A stretch of DNA of 64,000 bases from Planococcus rifietoensis (GTDB taxonomy: Bacteria; Bacillota; Bacilli; Bacillales_A; Planococcaceae), in NCBI RefSeq assembly GCF_001465795.2, contig NZ_CP013659.2, positions 1 to 64,000 on the forward strand. Reading direction: 5' to 3'. The notes beneath the pieces were generated by a model that was given only the letters and a program-made list of their open reading frames with translations, was not told the DNA's origin and ran no database searches. Position 1 is the first letter of the stretch. Every line of letters begins with the position of its first letter. Below are positions 35,472 to 43,760 of this stretch, piece by piece. The translations under genes were made by a program, and so were the position numbers.

Positions 35472-36451
35472 AAGCATTCGTAATGGAAGCAGGACAATAT
35501 AAATTAAAAGACATGCCCGAACCGCAAGCACAAAAAGGAGAAGTGGTCGTGAAAATTCATGACGCAGGCGTCAACCGCCGCGACCTTGGCTTGTTGAAGC
35601 GCTACGGAGACAACCCGGAAGCACTGATTATCGGATCGGACGGGGCAGGTGTTGTCGAATCACTCGGTGAAGGCGTAACGGCTTTTAATGTGGGTGATGA
35701 AGTGATTATCAACCCTGGGCTCCGCTGGGAACAAAACAGCGATGCCCCGCCAGCAGGCTTTGATATTCTCGGCATGCCGGATCACGGGACGTTCGCAGAG
35801 AAAATCGCCATTTCCGCAGAGCAGCTCGAGAAAAAACCGGCCCATCTATCGTGGGAAGAAGCAGCTGGTCTCGCTTTACCTGCTTTGACCGGCTACCGCG
35901 CGTTGTTCACGAAAGGGCAATTGAAAAAAGGCGATACTTTGTTCATTCCAGGCGCAGGAAGCGGCGTCGCGACATTTTTGATTCAGTTTGCGAAAAACGC
36001 TGGTGCGACAGTCATCGTTACCTCAAGAAGTGAAGACAAACTTGCCCAGGCAAAAGAAATTGGCGCGGACATCGCCATTCCGACCGACAGCGATTGGGTC
36101 AAGGAACTGGAAGGCCAGACGATTGACCTCGTCATCGACAGCGTCGGCGGGGCTACGTTCAACCGTTCGCTCGACGTATTGAAAAAAGGCGGGCGCATCG
36201 TTATTTTCGGTGCCACAACCGCGGATAATGTCGATTTCAATTTGCGCAGCTTTTTCTACGGGCAATATCAATTGTTTGGCTCGACAATGGGCAGCCGCGA
36301 GGAATTGCGCGACATGATCCAGCACATCGAACAGCACGATACCCATCCTGTCGTCGACCGTGTCTTCTCTTTGGATGAAGCGCAAGAAGCGTTCGACTAT
36401 TTGGCGGAAGGCAAGCAATTCGGCAAAGTAGTTTTGCGTGCTTCCGAGTAA
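35468..36451 (+). CDS. Zinc-type/quinone MDR oxidoreductase
   Basis: A 327-residue medium-chain reductase: N-terminal GroES-like half (VVVKIHDAGVNRRDLGLLKRYG), NADPH site GAGSGVATFLIQFAKNAGATVIVTSRSEDKL, and a C-terminal VFSLDEAQEAFDYLAEGKQFGKVVL. It resembles Bacillus YogA-type enzymes. TTG 35468 overlaps the stop of the ATPase gene (TTGA) with AGGAGGG nine bases upstream, so translation is coupled. Substrate unknown. Confidence 0.88.
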   Translation: MKAFVMEAGQYKLKDMPEPQAQKGEVVVKIHDAGVNRRDLGLLKRYGDNPEALIIGSDGAGVVESLGEGVTAFNVGDEVIINPGLRWEQNSDAPPAGFDILGMPDHGTFAEKIAISAEQLEKKPAHLSWEEAAGLALPALTGYRALFTKGQLKKGDTLFIPGAGSGVATFLIQFAKNAGATVIVTSRSEDKLAQAKEIGADIAIPTDSDWVKELEGQTIDLVIDSVGGATFNRSLDVLKKGGRIVIFGATTADNVDFNLRSFFYGQYQLFGSTMGSREELRDMIQHIEQHDTHPVVDRVFSLDEAQEAFDYLAEGKQFGKVVLRASE

Positions 36452-36520
36452 AAAATGAAACTTTTTTGATCATCGGCCGTATATAAGGGTAAGAAAGCAA
36501 TTTGACTGGAGGTCAACCCA

Positions 36521-36829
36521 ATGGAGAACACAGGAATGAAAATACTTGTCCACGCCAGTGCATTTTTCGCCCCTTTTCTTGTCCCGGTGATCGTATTTAT
36601 TCTGTCGTCTGACCAGGAAGTGAAGAAACTGTCGATCCAAGCTTTATTATTCCAATTGGTCATGAGTGCGCTGATTTTCGCATCGAGCTTGCTGACCGTG
36701 ATATTGATCGGATTCCCGCTCTTGCTGTTGTTCGGCGCCATCGCGATCATCGTGCCGATTATTGCGATCGTCAAAGCCTTGAACAACGAGCCATACAATT
36801 ATCCGGTCGTCGGTTCATGGTACCAATAA
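36521..36829 (+). CDS. DUF4870 membrane protein
   Basis: A 102-residue protein with about three hydrophobic segments and the DUF4870/Tic20-like layout (HASAFFAPFLVPVIVFILSSDQEVKKLSIQALLFQ...NNEPYNYPVVG). Family function unknown. ATG 36521 has TGGAGG upstream. A terminator follows. Confidence 0.82.
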   Translation: MENTGMKILVHASAFFAPFLVPVIVFILSSDQEVKKLSIQALLFQLVMSALIFASSLLTVILIGFPLLLLFGAIAIIVPIIAIVKALNNEPYNYPVVGSWYQ

Positions 36830-36850
36830 TGGAATGAAATCAGCTTTGCA

Positions 36851-36884
36851 AAACCCGCCGAGAATATTTTTCGGCGGGTTTTTG
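36851..36884 (+). terminator. Terminator of DUF4870 gene
   Basis: AAACCCGCCGA / TCGGCGGGTTT stem with following T run. Confidence 0.9.
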
Positions 36885-36889
36885 TATGG

Positions 36890-37008
36890 AATCAAGTATG
36901 TGAAGTACAAGAGAGGGAAGTAGTAATTTTTATATGGGGGGATTGCGCTCCAATCGAACACTCCATATAGCTCGGACTACGTGGAGAGTATAGTATAGGA
37001 AAGTGAGT
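36890..37008. other. Spacer with small nested inverted repeats
   Basis: No gene. Holds TATATGG...CCATATA arms around an inner GATTG-CGCTC-CAATC hairpin (about 36936-36977), bordering the composite repeat. Significance unknown. Confidence 0.35.
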
Positions 37009-37165
37009 AGAAAAGCTTCCGCTTTTCGACTGCGTTACAGGGGGCTGCTATCCGAGGGGCGGGTGTTGAGCCAATGTGCCGAAGGGCGCGGCACATTTGT
37101 CTCGCCAGCCCGCGCGGTCCCTCAGGAGTCAGCCCCCTTCCACTCCGTCTCTAGCTTTAAAGGGG
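37009..37165 (-). repeat. Element A, left copy (inverted partner at 54334-54546)
   Basis: GC-rich element whose reverse complement is clearly similar to 54334-54546 (shared ctaG-AGACGGAGTG, GGGGGCTGA, CGCGCGGGCTGGCGAGACAAA, TTGGCTCAACACCCGCCCC, GTCGAAAAGC segments). It contains a perfect hairpin AATGTGCCG-AAGGGCG-CGGCACATT (37072-37096) and a GAAAAGC/GCTTTTC stem at its left end. Not coding: small frames across it are not conserved in the partner. Confidence 0.82.
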
Positions 37166-37326
37166 AAAATCATTTCTTCAGCTCCTTTAAAATGAAATGT
37201 AGAAACTCAGCTTATTATATAGCTTGCTTCAGGTAGGTCGAAGAATGAAGTGTCACATGTCTCCATCCACTAAAAATACTAACAAATTTGATCTGTTCAA
37301 ACAGCGGCCTGTCAGACGCACCATCT

Positions 37327-38077
37327 CAGGAAGCGATTCCCCCACTAGCCAGCAACTGAATACAGAAGCAAATCTGATTAAACAATCTTCACATAAAGGA
37401 ATCTCCAAGCCACCGGGCGTCAAGGGTGAGCCGACGCAATAAGACAGGCGCTCTTCCTGGCTTATTGCCAAAGGCCAACCCAAAGCCGGGCGGCGAATAG
37501 TAAGATGAAGCCTAAAGCAAACCCCCGAACATTTACACACAAAAACTCTAGCTATCTTTGTTAATGCTCGATCCGGGAAGCGATTCCCCCGCTAGCCGGC
37601 AACTGAATACAGAAGCAGATATTTTTGAACAAGCTGCACCCAATGAAATCTCCAAGCCGCCGAGCGTCAAGGGTGAGCCGACGTAATAAGACAGGCGCTC
37701 TTCCTGGCTTATTGCCAAAGGCCAACCCAAAGCCGGGCGGCGAATAGTAAGATGAAGCTTAAATCAAACACCTAAACATTTACACACAAAAACTCTAGCT
37801 ATCTTTGTTAACGCTCGATCCGGGAAGCGATTCCCCCGCTAGCCGGCAACTGAATACAGAAGCAAATCCGATTAAACAATCTTCACATAAAGGAATCTCC
37901 AAGCCGCCGGGCGTCACGGGTGAGCCGACGCAATAAGACAGGCGCTCTTCCTGGCTTATTGCCAAAGGCCAACCCAAAGCCGGGCGGCGAATAGTAAAAT
38001 GAAGCTTAAAGCAACCACCCTCCGAACATTTACACACAAAAACTCTAGCTATCTTTGTTAATGCTCGATCCGGGAAG
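37327..38077 (-). repeat. Tandem array of three ~247-bp units, left
   Basis: Units begin at CAGGAAG/CGGGAAG at 37327, 37574 and 37821, with a fourth start at 38071 (periods 247, 247, 250). Each has a GGGAA-GCGA-TTCCC hairpin, a conserved AATCTCCAAGCC / GGGTGAGCCGACG block and a long CAATAAG...CTTATTG hairpin (37436-37468, 37683-37715, 37930-37962). The same units occur in the opposite orientation at 53437-54163. A short minus-strand frame (GWPLAISQEERLSY...) is open in these copies but is interrupted by stops in two right-hand copies, so coding is doubtful. Confidence 0.88.
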
Positions 38078-38146
38078 CTACTATTCAGAGAAGCACCCAA
38101 CAATGAATGAGACATCTTTTGATTTTCCATCATTCAAATTCACCAA

Positions 38147-38182
38147 TAAAAAAGTGCAAGGGCCTGAGCCGTTGCACTTTTT
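38147..38182. terminator. Terminator of ytoQ
   Basis: AAAGTGCAA / TTGCACTTT stem with a 12-base loop, A/T runs on both sides. Confidence 0.82.
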
Positions 38183-38183
38183 G

Positions 38184-38624
38184 TTATTCGAAAATATAAG
38201 ATAAAGCTTTGATCGCCTGGTCGCAAGTTTCGACGGTGGCGTTTGCTTTTTGGGATAGCTCTTTTAGCGGATGGTGCAGTTTTTCAGGGCGGATGACGAT
38301 GAGCGGCTTATGGTTCGCCAAAGCGGCGCTTGCGTCCATCGCGGTATTCCACTGCTTGTACTGCTCGCCGAACAAGGCGATAACGAGGTCCGATTTTTCC
38401 ATCAACACGCTCGTACGCAAATTATTGAAGCTGGACGCTGCGGCATCCTTGAAGATAGCGCTTGGCTGTTCTCCCAGAATCTCTTCGCCGATATTGTCGG
38501 AGCGGTCGTGGTTTTCCATCGGCCCGACGAAATCGACTGGCAGATTGAGCGCCAAGGATTTCTTTTTGATTTCTTCGCGCCAGGAACTGTGAATTTCACC
38601 TGCAAGATAAACGGTTAATCTCAT
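38184..38624 (-). CDS. ytoQ: YtoQ family protein
   Basis: A 146-residue member of the YtoQ family, related in fold to nucleoside 2-deoxyribosyltransferases: MRLTVYLAGEIHSSWREEI start, FVGPMENHDRSDNIGEEILGE, then LVIALFGEQYKQWNTAMDASAALANHKPLIVIRPE. Enzymatic role unproven. Two upstream in-frame ATGs exist; TGGAGG nine bases before ATG 38624 and the conserved MRLTVYLAGE start decide. Probably cotranscribed with the gene at 38691-38912. Confidence 0.9.
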   Translation of the reverse strand: MRLTVYLAGEIHSSWREEIKKKSLALNLPVDFVGPMENHDRSDNIGEEILGEQPSAIFKDAAASSFNNLRTSVLMEKSDLVIALFGEQYKQWNTAMDASAALANHKPLIVIRPEKLHHPLKELSQKANATVETCDQAIKALSYIFE

Positions 38625-38690
38625 GAGTCTCATCCTCCATTTTCCATTTCCTCTTAGTGTAGCATAAAGGAGCATGAGCCGGAAAAGGAT

Positions 38691-38912
38691 TCAGACAATT
38701 TGACGTTCTCTCGTTTGGACGGGCATACATGAAAGCACATGGTCGATTTTAAAGTGGCGCTTCTCGCGGCGCAAAAAACAGTACGCCTGGAACGAATCAC
38801 CGCTGACTTTCAAGATTTTGACGCGGCGTTTGCTGATGGTGCCGTCGTTTGCAATGTACATCATGTCGATCAATTGCTGGTATTTGAATGCTTTCAGAAG
38901 TTGCGCTTTCAT
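38691..38912 (-). CDS. Short WYL-domain-like protein
   Basis: A 73-residue protein whose second half (SKRRVKILKVSGDSFQAYCFLRREKRHFKIDHVLSC) resembles a stand-alone WYL domain, a ligand or nucleic-acid-sensing beta-barrel usually fused to a helix-turn-helix. No DNA-binding domain is present. GAGGAGGG precedes the ATG. A LexA-like box overlaps its predicted transcript start, and it is divergent from sbcDC. Confidence 0.65.
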   Translation of the reverse strand: MKAQLLKAFKYQQLIDMMYIANDGTISKRRVKILKVSGDSFQAYCFLRREKRHFKIDHVLSCMPVQTRERQIV

Positions 38913-38930
38913 GATAACCCTCCTCAGATA

Positions 38931-38974
38931 AGAACATTTGTTCTCATTATATACCGGACGGGGGAATGAAACAA
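38931..38974 (-). promoter_or_regulatory. Promoter with LexA/SOS-like box, WYL-ytoQ side
   Basis: On the minus strand TTGTTT (38969-38974), 17 bp, TATAAT (38946-38951), then the inverted repeat AGAACATTTGTTCT (38931-38944; GAAC-N4-GTTC core as in the Bacillus SOS box CGAACRNRYGTTYG) overlapping the predicted transcript start. Confidence 0.55.
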
Positions 38975-38989
38975 GTGAAATGAATCGTG

Positions 38990-39013
38990 TATAATGGAAC
39001 GAACGTATATTCT
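38990..39013 (+). promoter_or_regulatory. sbcD promoter -10 with LexA/SOS-like box
   Basis: TATAAT at 38990-38995 is followed by CGAACGTATATTCT (39000-39013), matching 12 of 14 positions of CGAACRNRYGTTYG and covering the predicted transcript start. No strong -35 is visible. Confidence 0.5.
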
Positions 39014-39040
39014 TTTATATAGAAGAAAGGGGATCTTTTT

Positions 39041-40204
39041 ATGAAATTCATCCATACCGCTGACTGGCATCTCGGGAAATTGGTGCAGGGCGTACATATG
39101 ACAGAAGACCAGCGATTTGTGCTGGATCAATTGATCGAAGCAATCGAACAAGAGCGACCCGATGCACTGGTTATTGCGGGGGATTTATATGATCGTGGCG
39201 TGCCTCCGACAGAAGCGGTGCGTTTGCTGGACGATACACTCGCGAAAATCGTGCTGGATTTGAAAGTGCCGGTGATTGCCGTGGCAGGCAACCATGACAG
39301 CCCAGGAAGGCTTGATTTCGGGAGCCGCGCATTAAAGAGCAACGGCCTCCATATTACGGGGCCAATCCGTGCACAGTCCGAACCAGTCGTTTTAAAAGAT
39401 GCCGCGGGCGAAGTCCATTTTCACTTGGTTCCGTACACCGATCCATCAATGGTGCGCCACGTGTATGAAAATCCAGACATCAAAACGCATGACGACGCGA
39501 TGAAAGCAATCACTGCTCGCATATCCGCTAGCATGGATCCATCAGCGCGCCACATATTCGTTGGCCATGCGTTTGTGACGCCGCGCGGTGAACAAGAAGA
39601 CAATACGAGCGATTCGGAACGGCCGCTCGCGATCGGTGGTGCAGAACACGTCAGCGCGCAGCATTTTAAGCCATTCCACTATACAGCGCTCGGTCATTTG
39701 CATAAAGCGCATTATGTATTGAACGAAACGATCCGTTATTCGGGGTCTCCATTAAAATATTCGATTTCAGAAGAGCATCATCAAAAAGGATTCCATATCG
39801 TCGACTTGGCAGCAGACGGTTCAGTCGCTGTAGAAAAGCGCTTGTTCAGAGCAAAGCGCGATATGCGTTCAGTCGAAGGGACCATTGCGGACATCATGGG
39901 GCATGAAAGAAGCGATGATTATGTTTTCGTCACTTTGCTCGATGAGACGCCTGTTTTGTATCCGATGGAAAAAGTGCGCTCGGTGTATCCGAACGCGATG
40001 CATGTGCAACGCAAAACGTTCGCGAAAGAAGCCGGCGAGTCGACCATCGGCAACCGCCGGAAAATGGACCCGATGCAATTATTCAACGCTTTCTATGAAG
40101 AAGTAAAAGGCGATGCGCCGTCTGCAGAAACGGCTGAACTGTTCGGTGACGTGTTGCAGGAATTCCTTCAGGCAGATTCTGAACGTGAAGAGGTGAAGTC
40201 ATGA
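39041..40204 (+). CDS. sbcD: DNA repair exonuclease SbcD
   Basis: The 387-residue nuclease subunit of SbcCD (Mre11 family), which opens DNA hairpins and degrades protein-blocked ends. Phosphoesterase motifs are intact: TADWHLGKL, VIAGDLYDRGVPP, VAGNHDSPGRL, FVGHAF and ALGHLHKAH; a C-terminal capping/SbcC-binding part follows. AAAGGGGATC precedes ATG 39041. It overlaps sbcC (ATGA), giving 1:1 coupled translation. Confidence 0.96.
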   Translation: MKFIHTADWHLGKLVQGVHMTEDQRFVLDQLIEAIEQERPDALVIAGDLYDRGVPPTEAVRLLDDTLAKIVLDLKVPVIAVAGNHDSPGRLDFGSRALKSNGLHITGPIRAQSEPVVLKDAAGEVHFHLVPYTDPSMVRHVYENPDIKTHDDAMKAITARISASMDPSARHIFVGHAFVTPRGEQEDNTSDSERPLAIGGAEHVSAQHFKPFHYTALGHLHKAHYVLNETIRYSGSPLKYSISEEHHQKGFHIVDLAADGSVAVEKRLFRAKRDMRSVEGTIADIMGHERSDDYVFVTLLDETPVLYPMEKVRSVYPNAMHVQRKTFAKEAGESTIGNRRKMDPMQLFNAFYEEVKGDAPSAETAELFGDVLQEFLQADSEREEVKS

Positions 40205-43200
40205 AACCGGTCAAATTGAAACTGACGGCATTCGGCCCGTACCGCGACAGTGAGGAAATCAATTTTGAGGATTTGGAAGGCAATCGCTTATTTGTTATTT
40301 CGGGCAGCACCGGTTCCGGCAAAACAAGTATCTTCGATGGCATTTGTTTCGCACTTTATGGATCTGCAAGTGGCTCGGACCGCAGTGAACCGAAAAACCT
40401 GCGCAGCGATTTTGCCAAAGATTCGGTCCATACATCAGCCGAATTGACCTTTGAAGTGCACGGCACGACTTACCGCATCCTGCGCCAGATGAGCCATGTG
40501 AAAACGGGCAATAAAAGCGCGACCGGTGAACGCTATGAGTTTTTTGAAGTGACAGATATGGGCGAAAAGCCGTGCGTCGAGCGACAAATCGTCTCGGAGC
40601 TCAATCGCCGCATCGAAGAAATTCTTGGGCTGACTTTTTCCCAGTTCAACCAAATCGTTATGCTGCCACAAGGGGAATTCCGCAAGCTCTTGACGTCTGA
40701 AACGGATAATAAAGAAGCGATTTTACGAAAGATTTTCCGCACCGAACCGTACCGTTTGGTGGCCGAGCGGCTCAAGCAGAAAAAAGATGAGGCGCAGGAA
40801 CGGTTTAAAGCGCAGCAACTGCTTTATAAAGAGCAAGTGCAAGCGATTGCGGGTTCTTTGCCGCAGCGTGAATCGGCTCTTTTCGAAGTGTTCGCACAAG
40901 GCGATTTCCAGCGCAGCCAATTGCTCGCAGGGCTTGAAGGGGAAATCAGCCATTATGAGTCGGAAAGCATCGGCCTGCAGGAGCGCTATCAGCAATCTTA
41001 TGATTTCCACAATAAAAAAATGGCCGAGTTTCACGAAGCAAAAGGCTGGAATGGGCGCTTCGACGAATTAGAAGCGAAAAAGCGCCATTTGCAGGAACTC
41101 GAACAACAACTGCCGGCGGTCAAAGAATGGGAGCAGCAAGTCACAGCAGCCGATCAAGCGGGCATGATCACCGGCTTGGAAGAGCAGGTGATGGATCTTG
41201 TAGCCAATGAACGCCAAAAACGCGAAGAATTGCGTCGTGCCGAGACGGCTGAACAAAATGCCCAAGAAATGAAGCGGCAGGCGCAGCAAGTGAAGGATGA
41301 AGAAGAAAACCGTCATGAGCAGCGTCAGGCCGCACAGCAAGCGCTGGTCCGTTTGCATGATTTGGAATCAGGCGTAAAGGAACTGGAACAACAGCGTACA
41401 GCTGTCCAACAATTGGAGAAAGTGGCTATTCACGCCAGAACGGCATTGCAAAGAACGGATGAACAAGCAGCAAGCGCCGAGCAACAGCTGCTGCAAACGA
41501 AATCATTCATTCAACAGCTTGAAGAGAGACTAGAGCAGTTCGACGACAAGCGGGACCGCCAGAACCGGTTAGCGGAACAACAGCGTGTCTTGGCGGAGTA
41601 TCTTCGCTTGGAGCAAAAGCTCAAAGGTTTGGCCGAGCAATCAGCGGGAGATCAGGCAAAGTTTGAACAAACCCAAAAAGCTTATCAATCGATGGAACAT
41701 GATTGGTTCGCTAACCAGGCGGCGCTGCTCGCATCAAATCTGCACGCCGGAGAAGCATGCCCCGTTTGCGGTAGCTTGGACCACCCGGCAAAACAGCTAG
41801 GCAGTTCTGCAGCAGTGAACCAGCAGGCGATGGAACAGGCCAAGCAAGTGTTGGCGCAAAGCGAGCAAAAATTCCGCAAAACGGAAGCGGAACAAGCCGC
41901 GGTCCATGAGCAGGCGGCAGTGAAGCGCGAGGAACTGGACGGCATGTCGATTGCGGCTGAACAAGCAGAAAAGCAATTGGAAGCAATACAGGCTGAACAG
42001 CATTCACTAACCGGCGAGCTCGAACAATTGCAGGCCGATAAGGAACAGCTGCGCAAGCGCAAGTTGGCATTCGGGGAGATGGAAGACCAGTTATCGAGCT
42101 TAAAGAAACAGCAGGCAGAAGCCCAGCAAAGCGCACATGAAAAACGCTCTGCGCATGAATCGGCACAAGCGGTTTTGGAAAGCAAACTGACATCGATCCC
42201 GGAAGCGCTCCGTGATCTTGGGTCGCTTCGAACAGAGACCGCAAAAGCGCAGGAAACGAAAGACCGCTTGGAAGCGTCTTGGCAACGTGCGCAGGATGCC
42301 CTCCAAAAAGCCGAGCGCCAAGTGTCGGAAGCGGCGGTATCGCTTCGTCATAGCAAGCAGTCCGTGCAAGAACTGCAAGAAAAGCTTGAACATGCCGAAA
42401 GCCGTTTTGAGGAAGCGCTCGTGAAATCCGCGTTCGCTACGAAGGAAGCTTATCAAATGGCCAAACTGGAAGCATCCCGCTACGAAGAATTGAAAAAGCA
42501 AATTGAACGGTACAAACAAGACCGCCACACGACAGAGCGGCAAACGGCAGAACTCGAAAGTGCGCTCGCCGGCCGTGGTCGTATTGACGTATCGGATGCG
42601 GAACAAGCACTTGCCGAATTGAAAGCCGATTACGAGCGGGCGCTTGCTGAATTGAACACGTCTAAAGAATATAAGAACAAAGCGCAAGCGTTCTTTGATG
42701 AAGTCTCCGATGCGTCTGCAAAAGAAGCAGCAGCCGAAGCGGAGTTCGCGCGTATCGTCGACCTTTACGATACGATCCGCGGGCAGAACGACGTGAAGCT
42801 ATCCTTTGAACGCTATTTGCAAATCGAGTATTTGGAGCAGATCTTGGAAGCTGCCAATGAACGCCTGAAACATCTATCGAACGGGCAATTCCATTTGACG
42901 AGAAGCGACCGGCAGGAAGCGCGAGGGAAACAAAGTGGCCTCGGCTTAGACGTGTACGACGCCTATACCGGCCAGACGCGCGATGTCAAAACGATGTCTG
43001 GCGGCGAGAAATTCAATGCCTCCCTATGCCTGGCACTTGGAATGGCCGATGTCATCCAAAGCTTCGAGGGCAATGTATCGATTGAAACGATGTTCATCGA
43101 TGAGGGCTTCGGATCGCTTGATGAGGAATCTTTGAACAAGGCGATCGAGACTTTAGTGGACTTGCAGAAATCGGGACGGATGATCGGCGTCATTTCCCAT

Positions 43201-43290
43201 GTGCAGGAATTGAAAGCGGCGATTCCGGCGATCTTGGAAGTGGAAAAGACGAAAGAGGGCATCAGCCGGACACGTTTCCAATTGAAATGA
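40201..43290 (+). CDS. sbcC: DNA repair ATPase SbcC
   Basis: The 1029-residue SMC-like ATPase subunit (Rad50 family). Walker A GSTGSGKT is at residues 35-42 and a Q-loop follows. Two long coiled-coil arms (rich in Glu, Gln, Ala, Lys) meet at the zinc hook CPVCG at residues 520-524. The C-terminal lobe has the MSGGE signature and Walker B TMFIDEGFGSLDEE. It clamps DNA and drives SbcD. It lies within the 15-kb segment flanked by inverted composite repeats. Confidence 0.96.
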   Translation: MKPVKLKLTAFGPYRDSEEINFEDLEGNRLFVISGSTGSGKTSIFDGICFALYGSASGSDRSEPKNLRSDFAKDSVHTSAELTFEVHGTTYRILRQMSHVKTGNKSATGERYEFFEVTDMGEKPCVERQIVSELNRRIEEILGLTFSQFNQIVMLPQGEFRKLLTSETDNKEAILRKIFRTEPYRLVAERLKQKKDEAQERFKAQQLLYKEQVQAIAGSLPQRESALFEVFAQGDFQRSQLLAGLEGEISHYESESIGLQERYQQSYDFHNKKMAEFHEAKGWNGRFDELEAKKRHLQELEQQLPAVKEWEQQVTAADQAGMITGLEEQVMDLVANERQKREELRRAETAEQNAQEMKRQAQQVKDEEENRHEQRQAAQQALVRLHDLESGVKELEQQRTAVQQLEKVAIHARTALQRTDEQAASAEQQLLQTKSFIQQLEERLEQFDDKRDRQNRLAEQQRVLAEYLRLEQKLKGLAEQSAGDQAKFEQTQKAYQSMEHDWFANQAALLASNLHAGEACPVCGSLDHPAKQLGSSAAVNQQAMEQAKQVLAQSEQKFRKTEAEQAAVHEQAAVKREELDGMSIAAEQAEKQLEAIQAEQHSLTGELEQLQADKEQLRKRKLAFGEMEDQLSSLKKQQAEAQQSAHEKRSAHESAQAVLESKLTSIPEALRDLGSLRTETAKAQETKDRLEASWQRAQDALQKAERQVSEAAVSLRHSKQSVQELQEKLEHAESRFEEALVKSAFATKEAYQMAKLEASRYEELKKQIERYKQDRHTTERQTAELESALAGRGRIDVSDAEQALAELKADYERALAELNTSKEYKNKAQAFFDEVSDASAKEAAAEAEFARIVDLYDTIRGQNDVKLSFERYLQIEYLEQILEAANERLKHLSNGQFHLTRSDRQEARGKQSGLGLDVYDAYTGQTRDVKTMSGGEKFNASLCLALGMADVIQSFEGNVSIETMFIDEGFGSLDEESLNKAIETLVDLQKSGRMIGVISHVQELKAAIPAILEVEKTKEGISRTRFQLK

Positions 43291-43401
43291 CGAGAAACGT
43301 TTATAAGCTGTCTTGAACGTGAATGATAAGAGCAAAGCTTGCTTTCGGAACATGTCTTTTGAACAGGGCGAGCGGAGCAGGTCGGCAAAGGGGTTGTAAC
43401 G

Positions 43402-43614
43402 ATGAAGAATTTCAGTTTTAACGCCAGACTGATTTATTTCGGGGCGATTGTCCTTTTCAGTCTTGGTTTCTTTTTTCTGCAGTTGTCATCGGTCATGGAC
43501 GGCGGCACTGGCATCGGCTCGATCATCTTGCTTGTATTATGGGGTGTGATGGCCGCTTTCGGCATTGGCGGCATCATCGCGAGCTTCGCCGTAAAAAAGC
43601 GCAACAATAAATAG
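43402..43614 (+). CDS. Small two-span membrane protein, unknown
   Basis: A 70-residue protein with two hydrophobic segments (LIYFGAIVLFSLGFFFLQL and IGSIILLVLWGVMAAFGIGGIIASF) and a basic KKRNNK tail. No family recognised. AAAGGGG lies upstream of ATG 43402, about 110 bases after sbcC, with a strong terminator right after the stop. Confidence 0.72.
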   Translation: MKNFSFNARLIYFGAIVLFSLGFFFLQLSSVMDGGTGIGSIILLVLWGVMAAFGIGGIIASFAVKKRNNK

Positions 43615-43618
43615 CAAG

Positions 43619-43661
43619 AGAGCCGCCGCAGAACCCACGATGGTTTTGCGGCGGCTCTTTT
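43619..43661 (+). terminator. Terminator of sbcDC-membrane protein region
   Basis: AGAGCCGCCGCA / TGCGGCGGCTCT stem with T4. Confidence 0.9.
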
Positions 43662-43760
43662 GACTGAAAAGGCAGAATAGCGATGAAAGTTTGGCAACTC
43701 AATCAAGCGCAAATTCTATGATAAAGTGGAAACAATATGAGAAATCAGGAGTGAATGCAG

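Noticed and set aside
37003..37236. 77-codon frame over element A and its counterpart at 54286-54519
   Set aside because: The two copies encode unrelated peptides apart from a few residues; only the hairpins are conserved.
37327..38077. CRISPR array
   Set aside because: Repeat period is 247 bp with nearly no unique spacer; not CRISPR-like and no cas genes.
37253..38133. Short minus-strand frames (95, 60 and 112 codons) across the left tandem repeats, sharing GWPLAISQEERLSY
   Set aside because: They lie entirely in repeat units, have no ribosome binding sites, and the same frame meets stop codons in right-hand units 2 and 3; repeat structure explains them better.
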